DNA of 38,836 bases from Bacteroidales bacterium (GCA_028708425.1 JAQVYY010000033.1:1-38836), one strand, 5' to 3'; numbered from the stretch's first letter, positions 9,601 to 17,588 are shown. The notes: generated by a model not told the origin, from the sequence alone. A program made the numbers and translations.

Positions 9601-9729
9601 GGTCGTGAGGCATACCAACCCTTAGGCATAACAATGATTGGCGGGCTTATAGCATCAACCTTTATTACGCTACTGGTTGTACCCACTGTTTACGCTGTTT
9701 TTCATAAAGAAAAAACTGAACTTAAATAG
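6631..9729 (+). CDS. RND efflux pump permease, HAE1/AcrB-like
   Basis: Proton-driven inner membrane transporter of 1032 residues, full length for AcrB/MexB-type pumps. The start PKISVRRPVAIAMVFLAVLL is the typical first membrane helix. There are twelve predicted helices in the 1+5, 1+5 arrangement, with two large periplasmic loops. Helix 4 reads GMVVDNSIVVLENI: one aspartate of the usual DD pair is Asn, common in HAE1 pumps outside Proteobacteria. The matching helix 10 reads MLMGIVVNNGIVLVDYTNLL. No heavy-metal (CzcA-type) charged helix-4 motif is visible, so an organic substrate (drug, detergent, bile acid or fatty acid) is more likely; the substrate itself is unknown. Confidence 0.94.
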   Translation: MNLPKISVRRPVAIAMVFLAVLLFGLVSLTRLPLDVMPDMELPSLTVITIYPGASAIEVEQQVTRTLEAALAGTENLKEISSQSKENASFISLQFEWGSDISESAANARDLIELSKNRLPSNAHNPVIYKINSSLMPVLIYGISANESYNGLDKIINDQIAAPLRKIPGVGTVMILATPTREITVDVDPHKLSAYGITITHIETILNAENITVPGGNIRVGSNDFAIRIPGDIEQVSNLENLALINFNNKIIRLKDVATITDGFKHLDEHSRTTKGKGVGILVQRQSGANTLEVVEAVQKKLGEIMPTLPADIEIGEVLNSGEMVTESINNLTKSLWYALIFIVIVVFAFLREWRLSLIVFLTIPFSLITAFILIYMVGWTINIFSLMSLVIAMGMVVDNSIVVLENITQHIEKGSRPSQAAIFGTNEMSSAITASTLTTLMVFIPMIFMGGLVGVMFKQLAIIASVTMIASLISALTLTPMVSSRLLKGRTKGEKKRRTLLYRLSEKIFLFLETIYKKTLAWAVIHKTVTLILVGILFGVTLWIGKGLGTDYIPEFDAGDIIATIEIDINSTSTKADSISKVVMDIFEQEIPEMTSGSLASISGQSSNGMLTSVGFREGKNITTILCHLTLPDKRLRTAKQIADDLRPHIEQIPEIENFNIVGGSVISQAITGNVKPIEFHISGSNYDILNSLADTLTQQLQQSDKFTDVVNTVDKGKLEVQIIVDRDKASAMGLNTGMIGLQVRQSIFGAEAGSIKEGGDNFPITIRYSPDHRNNIESIKNISIVNLMGQQVPLSSVAEVEIGIGSLQIDRLAQERIVRVMAELNGVSLSEGQDEAQQILSNLSIPPEAEVSLAGQTSEQGESFADLYLILFLGIALVYMVMAGQFESFRDPFIIMFSIPLTFIGVIWAFKITGVTLSITTFVGVIMLMGIVVNNGIVLVDYTNLLRKRGLKVYDAVQEAGRSRLRPVLMTSLTTMLGMLPLALSRGMGREAYQPLGITMIGGLIASTFITLLVVPTVYAVFHKEKTELK

Positions 9730-9747
9730 ACTGAAAATTATTTAGAT

Positions 9748-10053
9748 ATGAAAACCATATACTGTACCTGCAACGTGAGCGTACTCGAAGCGTTGGTTAA
9801 AAAAATTAACCAGTATCACGTTGATAGTTACCAAATTATTGAACAGGTAATGGCACACAATAGCGTAGGCGATAATCGCCTCAACACGGCTGTTTGGCCC
9901 GGTTATAATTCATCAATTATAATGCAAATTACCGATACTCAAAACGCTACTCAGGTAATGAATGCCATTAGAGAATTTAATAAGAATGCCTTTAACCAAA
10001 ACGAGCTGGTAATAGCCACTATGTGGACGGTTGACGATTTTTGCTGTGACTAG
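9748..10053 (+). CDS. PII-like small protein encoded with the RND pump
   Basis: A 101-residue soluble protein with a beta-alpha-beta pattern repeated twice, the layout of PII-like (ferredoxin-fold) proteins. Segments are MKTIYCTCNVSVLEALVKKI (strand, helix), YQIIEQVMAHNS..G.NRL (strand, loop), SIIMQITDTQNATQVMNAI (strand, helix) and LVIATMWTVDDFCCD (strand, tail). The RL..AVWPG loop resembles DUF3240-type PII-like proteins encoded with CzcABC-type pumps, as I recall them. It is last in the efflux operon, 18 nt after the pump gene. A role in sensing or tuning pump activity is inference. The terminal CCD pair of cysteines might bind metal. Confidence 0.7.
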   Translation: MKTIYCTCNVSVLEALVKKINQYHVDSYQIIEQVMAHNSVGDNRLNTAVWPGYNSSIIMQITDTQNATQVMNAIREFNKNAFNQNELVIATMWTVDDFCCD

Positions 10054-10072
10054 ATATTAGCTTACTATAAAA

Positions 10073-10173
10073 TTAAACCTACATAGCGGAGCCCAATTTT
10101 GGGTAACAAAATTGGTTATGAAACCTAATCGCTGTGGGAGACAGCAATTATTCGGATGAATAATTGGGGCTAA
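10073..10173 (-). repeat. Intergenic repeat family A, copy 2 (beta module)
   Basis: The reverse complement reads TTAGCCCCAATTATTCATCC, GAATAATTGCTGTCTCCCACAG, CCAATTTTGTTACCC, AAAATTGGGCTC and ends in AGGTTTAA, matching 3263-3363 almost block for block. It fills the gap between the convergent RND operon and kinase gene; its edge supplies the TAG stop (10170-10172) of the kinase gene. Its hairpins could act as a two-way terminator. Confidence 0.8.
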
Positions 10174-13058
10174 ACACTTTTTGTTTGGGACTCCCTTTGG
10201 ATTAGGGTTGGCATTTTTTGATAATCGGATGGCGATACTCCAAACTCTTTTTTGAACACCCGTGAAAAATAGCTGGCATCATAAAACCCACAAGCATCGG
10301 ACACCTCGGAAACAGGTATACTATCATCTGCAAGCATCTTTTTAGCCTTGTTAAGTTTTAGTTGCAACACATACGATATGGTGGAATAACCCGTAATACC
10401 ATTAATTTTTCGGCTAAGTTGCGATATGCTCATTGCCATTTTATCGGCAAGAAAGGTTGAATTCAGCTCAGGGTTATTTATTTCTGAATGGATAATATTA
10501 CTAACCGTTTGTAAAAACTTGAGGTTGGCATCGTTGTCCAATTTATGCTCCGAACCACTACGTGTGATGGTGCTCATGTATTTTTCTTTAAGGATGCGCC
10601 TATTTTTTAAAATATTTTCGATGCGTACAAGTAATTCTTCCTGCTTAAAAGGCTTTCGGATATATGCCTCTACCCCACAACGTAACCCCTTTATACGGTC
10701 TTCGTCGGAGGTTTTGGCTGTAAGAATAATAATGGGAATATGGTCGAGGAGCCTATTCTCTTTCATATCGCAAGCAAATTGATAACCATCTTTCACGGGC
10801 ATCATCAAGTCTGTAATAACCAAATCGGGAACACTCTTTTCTGCCACTTCCAGCCCCTCCTCACCATTGCTTGCCGTAATTACTTGGTAACGCTCTTTTA
10901 ACAGCGATTTAAGGTATAAAGCGATATCCTTATTGTCTTCAACAACCAAAATAAGGGGTTGCACATTACAATCCTCCTTTTCGGGTAGTTCTTGCTGTTC
11001 CTCGTTATGGTCAGCTATATTTTGCCTTGGTAGATTTGGCTTTTCGATTTCGGCCAGGGGCAGTATAGTCGATAATCGTTTATTTTTCATCGGTAATTTA
11101 ATGGTAAAAACACTTCCTTGTCCCAATTGGCTCTCTACCTCTATTTTACCATTCATTTTTTCAACCATCATTAGTGTAAACCCCAGGCCTATCCCTGTTC
11201 CCGAAGAGTTTGTAGCTTGTGGGCTTTGATAAAAGAAGTCGAATATACGCTTCAAGTCCTCCTGGGGAATGCCCTCGCCCGTATCGGCTATTCTAATGGA
11301 AATGGTGTCGGGATGCGATTCCTTACTAACGATAAAATCTATTTTATCGCCCGCCTTGGTATGCTTAATGGCATTGGAAAGCAGGTTACTAATAATTTTA
11401 TCGATATACGAGGGTATAAAATCCATTTCCCTAACGGAGGCATCGCTGTAAAAAATTAAATCAACATGCTTTTCCCCTGCATATAAACGGAATGTTTCTG
11501 CAATCATCTCTAGGTACGCAACTATATTGCCCTGCTTCCATTGTGGGTCATCTGCCCCCTGCCTAAGCTTTGCAACATCTAACAATTGGTTTACCAAGTT
11601 AAGCAGGTTGTTGCTTTGCCTGTCGATAGCTGCCCTAAATGCCGTTTTCTCTTTCTCCGTAAGATTTTTCTTTTGCTGAATTTGCTGGTTCAAACCCTGT
11701 ATCACGGTAAGGGGTGTACGGAACTCGTGGGTAATATTGGTAAAAAAGTCTGTCCGGGTTTGCTCAAGTTCTTTCAGTATTTTATTACTACGGGTACGCT
11801 GACGAAAAGCATAGTAAAGCAGTGCTGTTATAATGGATGAAACGATAATTATTAACCACGATAAGTATATAACGAACTGCTTTCTTTGCTGCGCCATTTT
11901 ACTTGCCGCCTCCATTTGTTGAATTTGAAGCGCATTCTTATTCTGCTCGTACCCTATGCGTATATCCATGTACTGGTTTGCCTTTTGTATTCCCTGCACG
12001 CTATCTTGCATTGCTTGATGCTGCTTATAGTGCTGAAGTGCAAGCTGATAATTACCTTTACTAATATCATGGTCGTGTTTAAGCAAATATACAGTGGCAA
12101 GATGCTCGGGCGATTTAATTTTATTTGCCGTACTCTCGGCCAGCTGAATATAGCGCTTAAACTCACCTATATCACCAGTAATTAAATGAATACGAGCAAG
12201 GGATAGACATGCTTCGAGCCAATGCCATCTATCAGAAATCTGAGCCATCAGCTCGTAGGCTTTTTGGTATTCTACTTTTGCCAACTCGTACTTTTGTTCC
12301 TTCTCGTATAATTCGCCTAGATATATCAAGCACAACCCAATCCCTAGCTCCGAATTGGCAAGCTTGTTTTGTTCTAGCGATTTATGAAAGTAGATATAAG
12401 CCGAATCGTATTGCTGGCGCCTTTCGAATATGGCCCCTAGATTGGCATAATTTATTGCCTGCCCTATCGGGCTATTCAGCACAATCTCATCTTTCAGGGC
12501 TTCGCGAAAGAACTTCTCGGCCTCGTTGTAGTAGCCAAGCATAAGGCTAATATTTCCAATTCCATTTAAAGAAACCACGCGATTTTTAGTGCCAGCTGAC
12601 GTATGTAAACCCGACCAGGCCTCGGCGTAATGCAGCGCCTGATAGTGATATTGAGAGGCTTCGCTATGCGCCCCTATGCGCCTGAAGTTGGTGCCGAGGT
12701 TGTTCATCGCCTGCACTATTTCAACGGTGTCGCTCAGCCTTAGGGCTATTTCTAACCCTTGTTGATGGCTGCTAATGGCATCGGAAAAACGGGAGTTCCT
12801 ACGCTGAAGAGACCCCAGTTGCTTGTAACAAAGCATTTTGCCTAAATCATTACCCTCCTCAACAAATCGGTATAAAACGCTCCGAAGCGAATCCTCATTT
12901 CGAATGGCGTAAAGTTTTGATGAAAGTTCCTTTTTATATTCGCTACTCCCCTCTGGTTGCTTTTTGGGTAAGATACATTGGCTAAACATTACAATTACAG
13001 CAAACAGAATAACAAGCCTTTGAGCAATCATGCGTGCGTGAATAGTAACCTGATTCAT
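10170..13058 (-). CDS. One-protein two-component regulator: TPR, histidine kinase, receiver, AraC
   Basis: A 962-residue hybrid regulator. The N-terminus is hydrophobic (about residues 10-28; a start at Met10, position 13031, is equally plausible), ending FSQC, a weak lipobox. TPR repeats fill about residues 45-370 and a membrane helix lies at about 393-416. HisKA has His444 (THEFRTPL), followed by the ATPase boxes NLLSNAIKHT, DTGEGIP and GTGIGLG. The receiver carries Asp750 (DLVITDLMMP). A C-terminal AraC double helix-turn-helix covers about 865-950 (DACGFYDASYFSRVFKKEFG). Sensing by TPRs in the periplasm would be relayed to DNA binding within one polypeptide. The architecture is like Bacteroides hybrid regulators but without a beta-propeller sensor. 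Its target genes are not evident; no polysaccharide-use genes are nearby. Confidence 0.93.
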   Translation of the reverse strand: MNQVTIHARMIAQRLVILFAVIVMFSQCILPKKQPEGSSEYKKELSSKLYAIRNEDSLRSVLYRFVEEGNDLGKMLCYKQLGSLQRRNSRFSDAISSHQQGLEIALRLSDTVEIVQAMNNLGTNFRRIGAHSEASQYHYQALHYAEAWSGLHTSAGTKNRVVSLNGIGNISLMLGYYNEAEKFFREALKDEIVLNSPIGQAINYANLGAIFERRQQYDSAYIYFHKSLEQNKLANSELGIGLCLIYLGELYEKEQKYELAKVEYQKAYELMAQISDRWHWLEACLSLARIHLITGDIGEFKRYIQLAESTANKIKSPEHLATVYLLKHDHDISKGNYQLALQHYKQHQAMQDSVQGIQKANQYMDIRIGYEQNKNALQIQQMEAASKMAQQRKQFVIYLSWLIIIVSSIITALLYYAFRQRTRSNKILKELEQTRTDFFTNITHEFRTPLTVIQGLNQQIQQKKNLTEKEKTAFRAAIDRQSNNLLNLVNQLLDVAKLRQGADDPQWKQGNIVAYLEMIAETFRLYAGEKHVDLIFYSDASVREMDFIPSYIDKIISNLLSNAIKHTKAGDKIDFIVSKESHPDTISIRIADTGEGIPQEDLKRIFDFFYQSPQATNSSGTGIGLGFTLMMVEKMNGKIEVESQLGQGSVFTIKLPMKNKRLSTILPLAEIEKPNLPRQNIADHNEEQQELPEKEDCNVQPLILVVEDNKDIALYLKSLLKERYQVITASNGEEGLEVAEKSVPDLVITDLMMPVKDGYQFACDMKENRLLDHIPIIILTAKTSDEDRIKGLRCGVEAYIRKPFKQEELLVRIENILKNRRILKEKYMSTITRSGSEHKLDNDANLKFLQTVSNIIHSEINNPELNSTFLADKMAMSISQLSRKINGITGYSTISYVLQLKLNKAKKMLADDSIPVSEVSDACGFYDASYFSRVFKKEFGVSPSDYQKMPTLIQRESQTKSV

Positions 13059-13323
13059 TGTTTGAGTGCATTATTGAGCGCTTTTAATCTCGCTCGTAAT
13101 ATTACTTCGAATACCAATATAGGTACAAACTTTGTTATAAAAAACGGAGCCCCTAATTTAGAATGATTATAGATTGCTTGAAAACCGCATATCTGCTACT
13201 AAAAAGGGAGTAGATTGATAACCTTTTGTTGCAAGTTTATAAAAAAAATTTACAACAATAAAAAATAGCCTGATTAAAAAATAATTCCACTCGAATATGT
13301 TAGTGCGAATAAAATAAACCCAT

Positions 13324-13376
13324 TTAACCCTCATTATTCATCAAATTTGTTTAACATGAATGCAAATGCGGGTTAA
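13324..13376. repeat. Intergenic repeat family A, copy 3 (alpha module)
   Basis: A 53-bp near-palindrome: TTAACCCTCATTATTCATC, AAATTTG, then TGAATGCAAATGCGGGTTAA. The same unit occurs at 15818, 20382, 27884 and 32716, and at the end of the 24165-24314 copy. Confidence 0.8.
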
Positions 13377-13480
13377 ATAGATTGACCACAATAATTTTAC
13401 ATGGCCACTTTAGGCAAGAATGCGAATTAAATAACCCCAAATTCCCTCACGTTAAAAATCAAACAAAGCTAAAAAATTAA

Positions 13481-13488
13481 TATCTTTA
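13481..13488 (+). promoter_or_regulatory. Probable -7 element before dCMP deaminase
   Basis: TATCTTTA differs from TAnnTTTG at the last base and lies 30 bp before the ATG. Confidence 0.4.
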
Positions 13489-13517
13489 GCATCCCTATAC
13501 GTAAACTATTTTTTAAC

Positions 13518-13967
13518 ATGAACACAGAGCAAAATATTCATCCTTACGGCGAAAAACAGCTGGAATTCGATAAACGCTACCTCGAAATGGCTCATGTGTG
13601 GGCAAAAAATTCGTACTGTAAACGCCGGCAGGTTGGTGCCCTTATTGTAAAAAACAGGATGATCATTTCAGATGGATATAACGGCACGCCCAGCGGGTTT
13701 GAAAATATTTGTGAAGATGAAAGCGGGAAAACCAAACCCTATGTACTTCACGCCGAGGCCAATGCCATTACCAAGGTGGCCAAATCAAACAATAGTAGCG
13801 ATGGTGCTACCCTATACGTAACCTCATCTCCATGCATTGAGTGCTCAAAGCTAATTATTCAGGCTGGCATAAAAAGAGTGGTATATAGCGATGACTACAG
13901 AACTACCGAGGGGATAGAGCTTCTTAAACGGGCAAAGATTGAGATACTAAAACTTGAGCAAGAGTAA
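13518..13967 (+). CDS. Deoxycytidylate (dCMP) deaminase
   Basis: Converts dCMP to dUMP for thymidylate synthesis in the cytoplasm. The 149-residue protein has the cytidine/deoxycytidylate deaminase zinc site: His78 and the catalytic Glu80 in LHAEAN, plus Cys106 and Cys109 in SPCIEC. The N-terminal part contains the family signature CKRRQVGALIVKN.MIISDGYNGTP, which favours dCMP deaminase over CMP or tRNA deaminases. The same fold is named ComEB in Bacillus, where it lies in a competence operon; no competence genes are present here. The S41 protease gene starts about 115 nt downstream with its own -7 motif, so co-transcription is uncertain. Confidence 0.92.
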   Translation: MNTEQNIHPYGEKQLEFDKRYLEMAHVWAKNSYCKRRQVGALIVKNRMIISDGYNGTPSGFENICEDESGKTKPYVLHAEANAITKVAKSNNSSDGATLYVTSSPCIECSKLIIQAGIKRVVYSDDYRTTEGIELLKRAKIEILKLEQE

Positions 13968-14047
13968 GAGAATAGCGTACAATAACAAAAAAAGTTAAAT
14001 TTTCATCATACTCAACAAAAGATATGGTAAATTACTAATGAAACCCA

Positions 14048-14055
14048 TACCTTTG
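14048..14055 (+). promoter_or_regulatory. -7 element of the S41 protease gene
   Basis: TACCTTTG is an exact TAnnTTTG match, 27 bp before the ATG at 14082. It supports that ATG as start, since the alternative TTG start at 14067 would leave a leader of only a few bases. Confidence 0.5.
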
Positions 14056-14081
14056 AACTTCTAAATTTGGCTAATAGCTTT

Positions 14082-15791
14082 ATGCAATATAACAATAAAC
14101 GAAAAGATGTTTTATATCCACTGGTGCTCGCGGCTGTTTTAGCCATTGGCGTGGTGGTTGGATTATCAATAAAAAAAGACCCCATCCGCTCAGGGCTAAC
14201 CGTATACCCTCGTACCAATAAGCTATCAAGTATAATCGACTATATTGAAACGCAATATGTTGACACAATCTCAACAGATATGTTAATAGAGTCGACCATA
14301 CCCACCATGCTTAAAAACTTGGACCCCCACTCGGTATACATATCATCATCAGACTTACAGGAAGTTAACGAGCCTCTCGATGGCGGTTTTGATGGCATTG
14401 GAATATCCTTTAACATGCCCAACGATACCATTGTTGTAATATCAACAATCCCGGGAGGCCCATCGGCACAGGTTGGGTTACTACCTGGCGACCGAATTGT
14501 TTCTATTAACGACTCGGTAGTAGCAGGTAAAAAAATTGACCAAGACAAAATAATCTCGATGCTTAAGGGCCCAACAGGCACGAATGTTACCGTTGGAATA
14601 AAACGAGCAAGTATTGACGAAATAATTTCTTTTGAAATCATTAGGGATAAAATCCCCATTTACAGCATTGATGTAAGCTTTATGCTTAATGAGGAGGTTG
14701 GCTACATCAAAATTTCACGCTTTGCAAGGACTACGTACTCCGAATTTTTACAGGCAATTAACAAGCTGCAGGAGCTGGGAATGCAAAAAGTGATAATTGA
14801 CCTTAGAAGCAATACCGGAGGATACCTTGATGCGGCCACCAATATTGCCAACGAATTTTTACCCGAGGGGAAGTTGATAGTTTACACCCAAGGAAAAGCC
14901 CGCCCACGCCAAAATATGTACTCAAACTCACGCGGCCAATGCCTCGATACGCCAGTAGCAATTATAATGGACGAATTTTCGGCATCGGCCAGCGAGATAC
15001 TTGCAGGGGCTATTCAGGATAACGACCGAGGCATAGTGGTTGGCAGACGCTCATTTGGAAAGGGTTTAGTGCAGGAACAGGTTCTTTTTTCGGACGGCTC
15101 GGCCCTTAGGCTTACCATTGCCCGCTACTACACCCCAACCGGACGTAGTATTCAGAAACCTTACGAACCGGGCAGCGATGAGTATTTTTACGATATTAAC
15201 AACAGGTACGAGCATGGCGAGATGCAGGAAAGAGATAGCATACAACATCACGACTCGCTAAAATTCACCACCCCAGGTGGGCGTATTGTATATGGGGGCG
15301 GCGGAATTATGCCCGATTTCTTTGTCCCTCTCGATACCGTTGGAATAACACCATACTTCACAAAAGTTGCACGCCGAAACCTAATTTATCGATTTACTTT
15401 CAACTTTACCGATAAGCATAGGCCACAAATGGCCGAGATGAAGGACCTTGAGGAGATAGAAAAATACCTCGACGCCATAAACCTGCTAGATCAATTTGTT
15501 GGATACGCTAAAAAATATGGCATTGACCCTAACTACGACGATATAGAAAAATCGAAAAAAATAATCGAAACGCAAATAAAGGCATACATTGCTCGAAACT
15601 TTATCGACAACGACGGGTTTTATCCTATTCTTCTGCGCATTGACAGCACGCTAATTAAAACCTTTGAAATACTGCAGGACAATAACAATAACATCTCGGA
15701 GCTGCTATCGCCTACTATAGACTCAAAGCTGAAGGCAAGCTCATGGATTAACCCGCATGCAAAAATTTACAACCTGAAATCAAAAAGCTAG
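14082..15791 (+). CDS. C-terminal processing protease, S41 (Ctp/Prc) family
   Basis: Cell-envelope serine protease that trims or degrades proteins from the C-terminus. I chose the ATG at 14082 (569 residues) over an upstream in-frame TTG at 14067. An N-terminal signal anchor spans about residues 11-30 (VLYPLVLAAVLAIGVVVGLS). Then come the peptidase N-part with LDPHSVYIS, a PDZ domain (FDGIGISF, PGGPSAQVGLLPGDRIVSIN) and the S41 core with KVIIDLRSNTGGYL. The catalytic serine is in FSASASEILAGAI and the lysine in RRSFGKGLVQEQ. The C-terminal 150 residues are helical and typical of Bacteroidota members. The substrate is unknown. Confidence 0.94.
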   Translation: MQYNNKRKDVLYPLVLAAVLAIGVVVGLSIKKDPIRSGLTVYPRTNKLSSIIDYIETQYVDTISTDMLIESTIPTMLKNLDPHSVYISSSDLQEVNEPLDGGFDGIGISFNMPNDTIVVISTIPGGPSAQVGLLPGDRIVSINDSVVAGKKIDQDKIISMLKGPTGTNVTVGIKRASIDEIISFEIIRDKIPIYSIDVSFMLNEEVGYIKISRFARTTYSEFLQAINKLQELGMQKVIIDLRSNTGGYLDAATNIANEFLPEGKLIVYTQGKARPRQNMYSNSRGQCLDTPVAIIMDEFSASASEILAGAIQDNDRGIVVGRRSFGKGLVQEQVLFSDGSALRLTIARYYTPTGRSIQKPYEPGSDEYFYDINNRYEHGEMQERDSIQHHDSLKFTTPGGRIVYGGGGIMPDFFVPLDTVGITPYFTKVARRNLIYRFTFNFTDKHRPQMAEMKDLEEIEKYLDAINLLDQFVGYAKKYGIDPNYDDIEKSKKIIETQIKAYIARNFIDNDGFYPILLRIDSTLIKTFEILQDNNNNISELLSPTIDSKLKASSWINPHAKIYNLKSKS

Positions 15792-15817
15792 CAACTCATT
15801 CCTATGAACTTCCACTG

Positions 15818-15925
15818 TTAACCTGCTTAATTCGTCAAATTTATAAAAGATAAGTGCAAATGCGGGTTGCCTCAACCTAGTCGCTGTTGGAAACCGCAAT
15901 TATTCGAATGAATAATTAGGGTTAA
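15818..15925 (-). repeat. Intergenic repeat family A, copy 4 (alpha + beta modules)
   Basis: The left part (TTAACCTGCTTAATTCGTCAAA through GCAAATGCGGGTT) is the alpha module seen at 13324. The right part is a shortened beta module in reverse orientation: GTCGCTGTTGGAAACCGCAATT, ATTCGAATGAATAATT and AGGGTTAA. It is a composite of both modules and lies between the S41 protease gene and the unknown gene at 16012. Confidence 0.78.
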
Positions 15926-15957
15926 AAACCTTACATCCTAAATCATTGGGATTAAAG

Positions 15958-15989
15958 TTTGAAAAAGCTTACAATATTTTGTATATTTG
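15958..15989 (+). promoter_or_regulatory. Promoter of the 16012 gene
   Basis: TTTG at 15958-15961 and TATATTTG at 15982-15989 with a 20-bp spacer: an exact Bacteroides-type promoter, 22 bp before the ATG. Confidence 0.65.
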
Positions 15990-16011
15990 GTAAAACCAAA
16001 CCCCTAACAAC

Positions 16012-16725
16012 ATGAACTCAAACAACATTATTGAACGTTACGGAGGCATCATTAAAAAAGAACCCTTATCGTGCATAGAAAATGAACTTATACTAAAAGA
16101 GACATGTGTAGTTGAAGCCGTTTCACCATACTTTGGGTACTACTACGAAGTAAAATCAAATAAACAGCCACATATGGTTTACTTCGTCCTTGATGGTTAC
16201 TACACATTGGAGCACCTTACTAGGGCAACCTCAACAATTCAAAAAAAGGTAAACTTCCCAATTGATGCCGCAACGGGATTTATAAGCATATTAAACCAAA
16301 CCTGCTACGTAATTCGATTTTTAAACCTTCGCAATTACAGCCACATAAAAATGATTCAACAGTACTATATGGATGAGGGGCTCCTATTTAAAAAGAAAAA
16401 ACTAAAGCTCGAAAACCAAATGGGTCTAATTAAGCTTAGACGCTTTTTTAAGCTGAAAAAGATTGGCAATGGCCTATACATGGATCAGGATCAAGAAAGT
16501 ATTGGATATTTTGTAATTGACAGGAATATAGAATGGGAGCAGTTTAAACAGCTTACACAGGAAGTTAAACGAAACACCAAGCTGCTATTCTTTGATGCAG
16601 CCCAAGCCTATATCTACGAAGAGAGACAAATTACGGATATGGTCCGAATTTACCGAGAGAACTTAACCCACGAAACGCTTGAAACAATAAAAGAGCGATA
16701 CCTTAAGGTAATGAGCTTTTCATAA
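16012..16725 (+). CDS. Unrecognised protein with an internal duplication
   Basis: A 237-residue soluble protein, no signal peptide or membrane segment; I do not recognise a family. It seems to hold two copies of one domain. Residues about 56-125 (MVYFVLDGYYTLEHL, then KVNFPIDAATGFI and VIRFLNLRNY) align with about 165-235 (IGYFVIDRNIEWEQF, then KLLFFDAAQAYI and MVRIYRENLT). Each half reads strand, helix, strand, strand, helix. A very basic linker (LFKKKKLKLENQ, LIKLRRFFKLKKIG) joins them, which could mean nucleic-acid or membrane-surface contact; that is inference. It has its own strong promoter and is probably monocistronic. Confidence 0.8.
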   Translation: MNSNNIIERYGGIIKKEPLSCIENELILKETCVVEAVSPYFGYYYEVKSNKQPHMVYFVLDGYYTLEHLTRATSTIQKKVNFPIDAATGFISILNQTCYVIRFLNLRNYSHIKMIQQYYMDEGLLFKKKKLKLENQMGLIKLRRFFKLKKIGNGLYMDQDQESIGYFVIDRNIEWEQFKQLTQEVKRNTKLLFFDAAQAYIYEERQITDMVRIYRENLTHETLETIKERYLKVMSFS

Positions 16726-16840
16726 TAACCCTCAGCCAATTTTTAAGCCATAAAAACCTCTCCTCCTAGCAAAAAGCAGGTATGCTAAATAACATGGCTA
16801 TATTATATCATTTCATACCGCTTTTACAAGCAAAATAGTT

Positions 16841-16848
16841 TATCTTTC
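16841..16848 (+). promoter_or_regulatory. Probable -7 element of the sdh/frd operon
   Basis: TATCTTTC, one mismatch from TAnnTTTG, 21 bp before the first ATG of the cytochrome b subunit gene. An overlapping alternative is TTTCTTTG. Confidence 0.35.
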
Positions 16849-16868
16849 TTTGCAAAAATTTAAAACAG

Positions 16869-17549
16869 ATGGTTATGAATAGAATAGTTAGCACCTCTAT
16901 TGGTAAAAAGTTGGTAATGAGTATATCGGGCCTTTTTCTCATGCTCTTTTTACTTGTACACCTTGGTACAAATCTTCTGCTTTTAGCTGGCGATGGCGAG
17001 CTTTATAATCAGGCCGCCCACTTTCTTTCCTCTACACCGCCTTTAAAAATTATTGAAATTATGCTGGCCTTGGGTTTTATCTTCCACATAATTTATGCAA
17101 CAACCATTACGCTAAAAAACAGGAAAGCTAGACCTATTGGCTACGCTAAAACGGGTAAAAACGACCTCACAACCTGGTCGTCGAGCAATATGTATATACT
17201 AGGTTTTACAATACTCGCATTCCTAATTATCCACCTAATAAACTTCTTCCTAAAGCTTCGCTTTGGTAGCGTACCCCAAATAACCTACGATGGTGTTAAA
17301 TACATGAGCAACGCATACCTATTGGTATCGGACTTTTTTATAAACTATTGGTGGTATAACGTAATTTATATCGTATCGGCTATTTTGCTAGGCTTGCACC
17401 TAAGCCATGGGTTTTGGAGCGCTTTTCAGACCGTTGGGCTTAACAACAAAAAATGGTTAAAACGATTTGAGGTAATAGCATCCATATATGCTGTGATTAT
17501 AGCCACTGGTTTTACTATTATACCGATATACTTCTGGTTTATACACTAG
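16869..17549 (+). CDS. sdhC: Succinate dehydrogenase/fumarate reductase cytochrome b subunit
   Basis: Membrane anchor that carries heme b and links the enzyme to the quinone pool. The 226-residue protein has five hydrophobic helices, the size and layout of the single-subunit (type B) anchor found in Bacteroidota, Wolinella and Bacillus. Candidate heme histidines are in LLVHLGTNLLL, GFIFHIIYATT, LIIHLINFF and LHLSHGFWSAF. The start could be the first ATG or Met3 (16875). It is the first gene of a C-A-B operon, 39 nt before the flavoprotein. In an anaerobe it would work mainly as fumarate reductase (frdC). Confidence 0.93.
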   Translation: MVMNRIVSTSIGKKLVMSISGLFLMLFLLVHLGTNLLLLAGDGELYNQAAHFLSSTPPLKIIEIMLALGFIFHIIYATTITLKNRKARPIGYAKTGKNDLTTWSSSNMYILGFTILAFLIIHLINFFLKLRFGSVPQITYDGVKYMSNAYLLVSDFFINYWWYNVIYIVSAILLGLHLSHGFWSAFQTVGLNNKKWLKRFEVIASIYAVIIATGFTIIPIYFWFIH

Positions 17550-17588
17550 GAAATATTTTAAATAGATAACTCGAAACGATAATAAGAT

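Larger units (their letters stand above)
13059..13517. other. 459-bp intergenic region between divergent genes
   Basis: AT-rich sequence between the minus-strand hybrid regulator and the plus-strand dCMP deaminase. It contains a family A repeat (13324-13376), a small hairpin near 13194-13216 (TCTGCTACT / AGTAGA) and a near-consensus promoter at 13481-13488. I see no convincing ORF. Confidence 0.6.

Noticed and set aside
14067-14081. TTG start for the S41 protease
   Set aside because: It adds only five residues and leaves almost no leader after the -7 motif; the ATG at 14082 is better.
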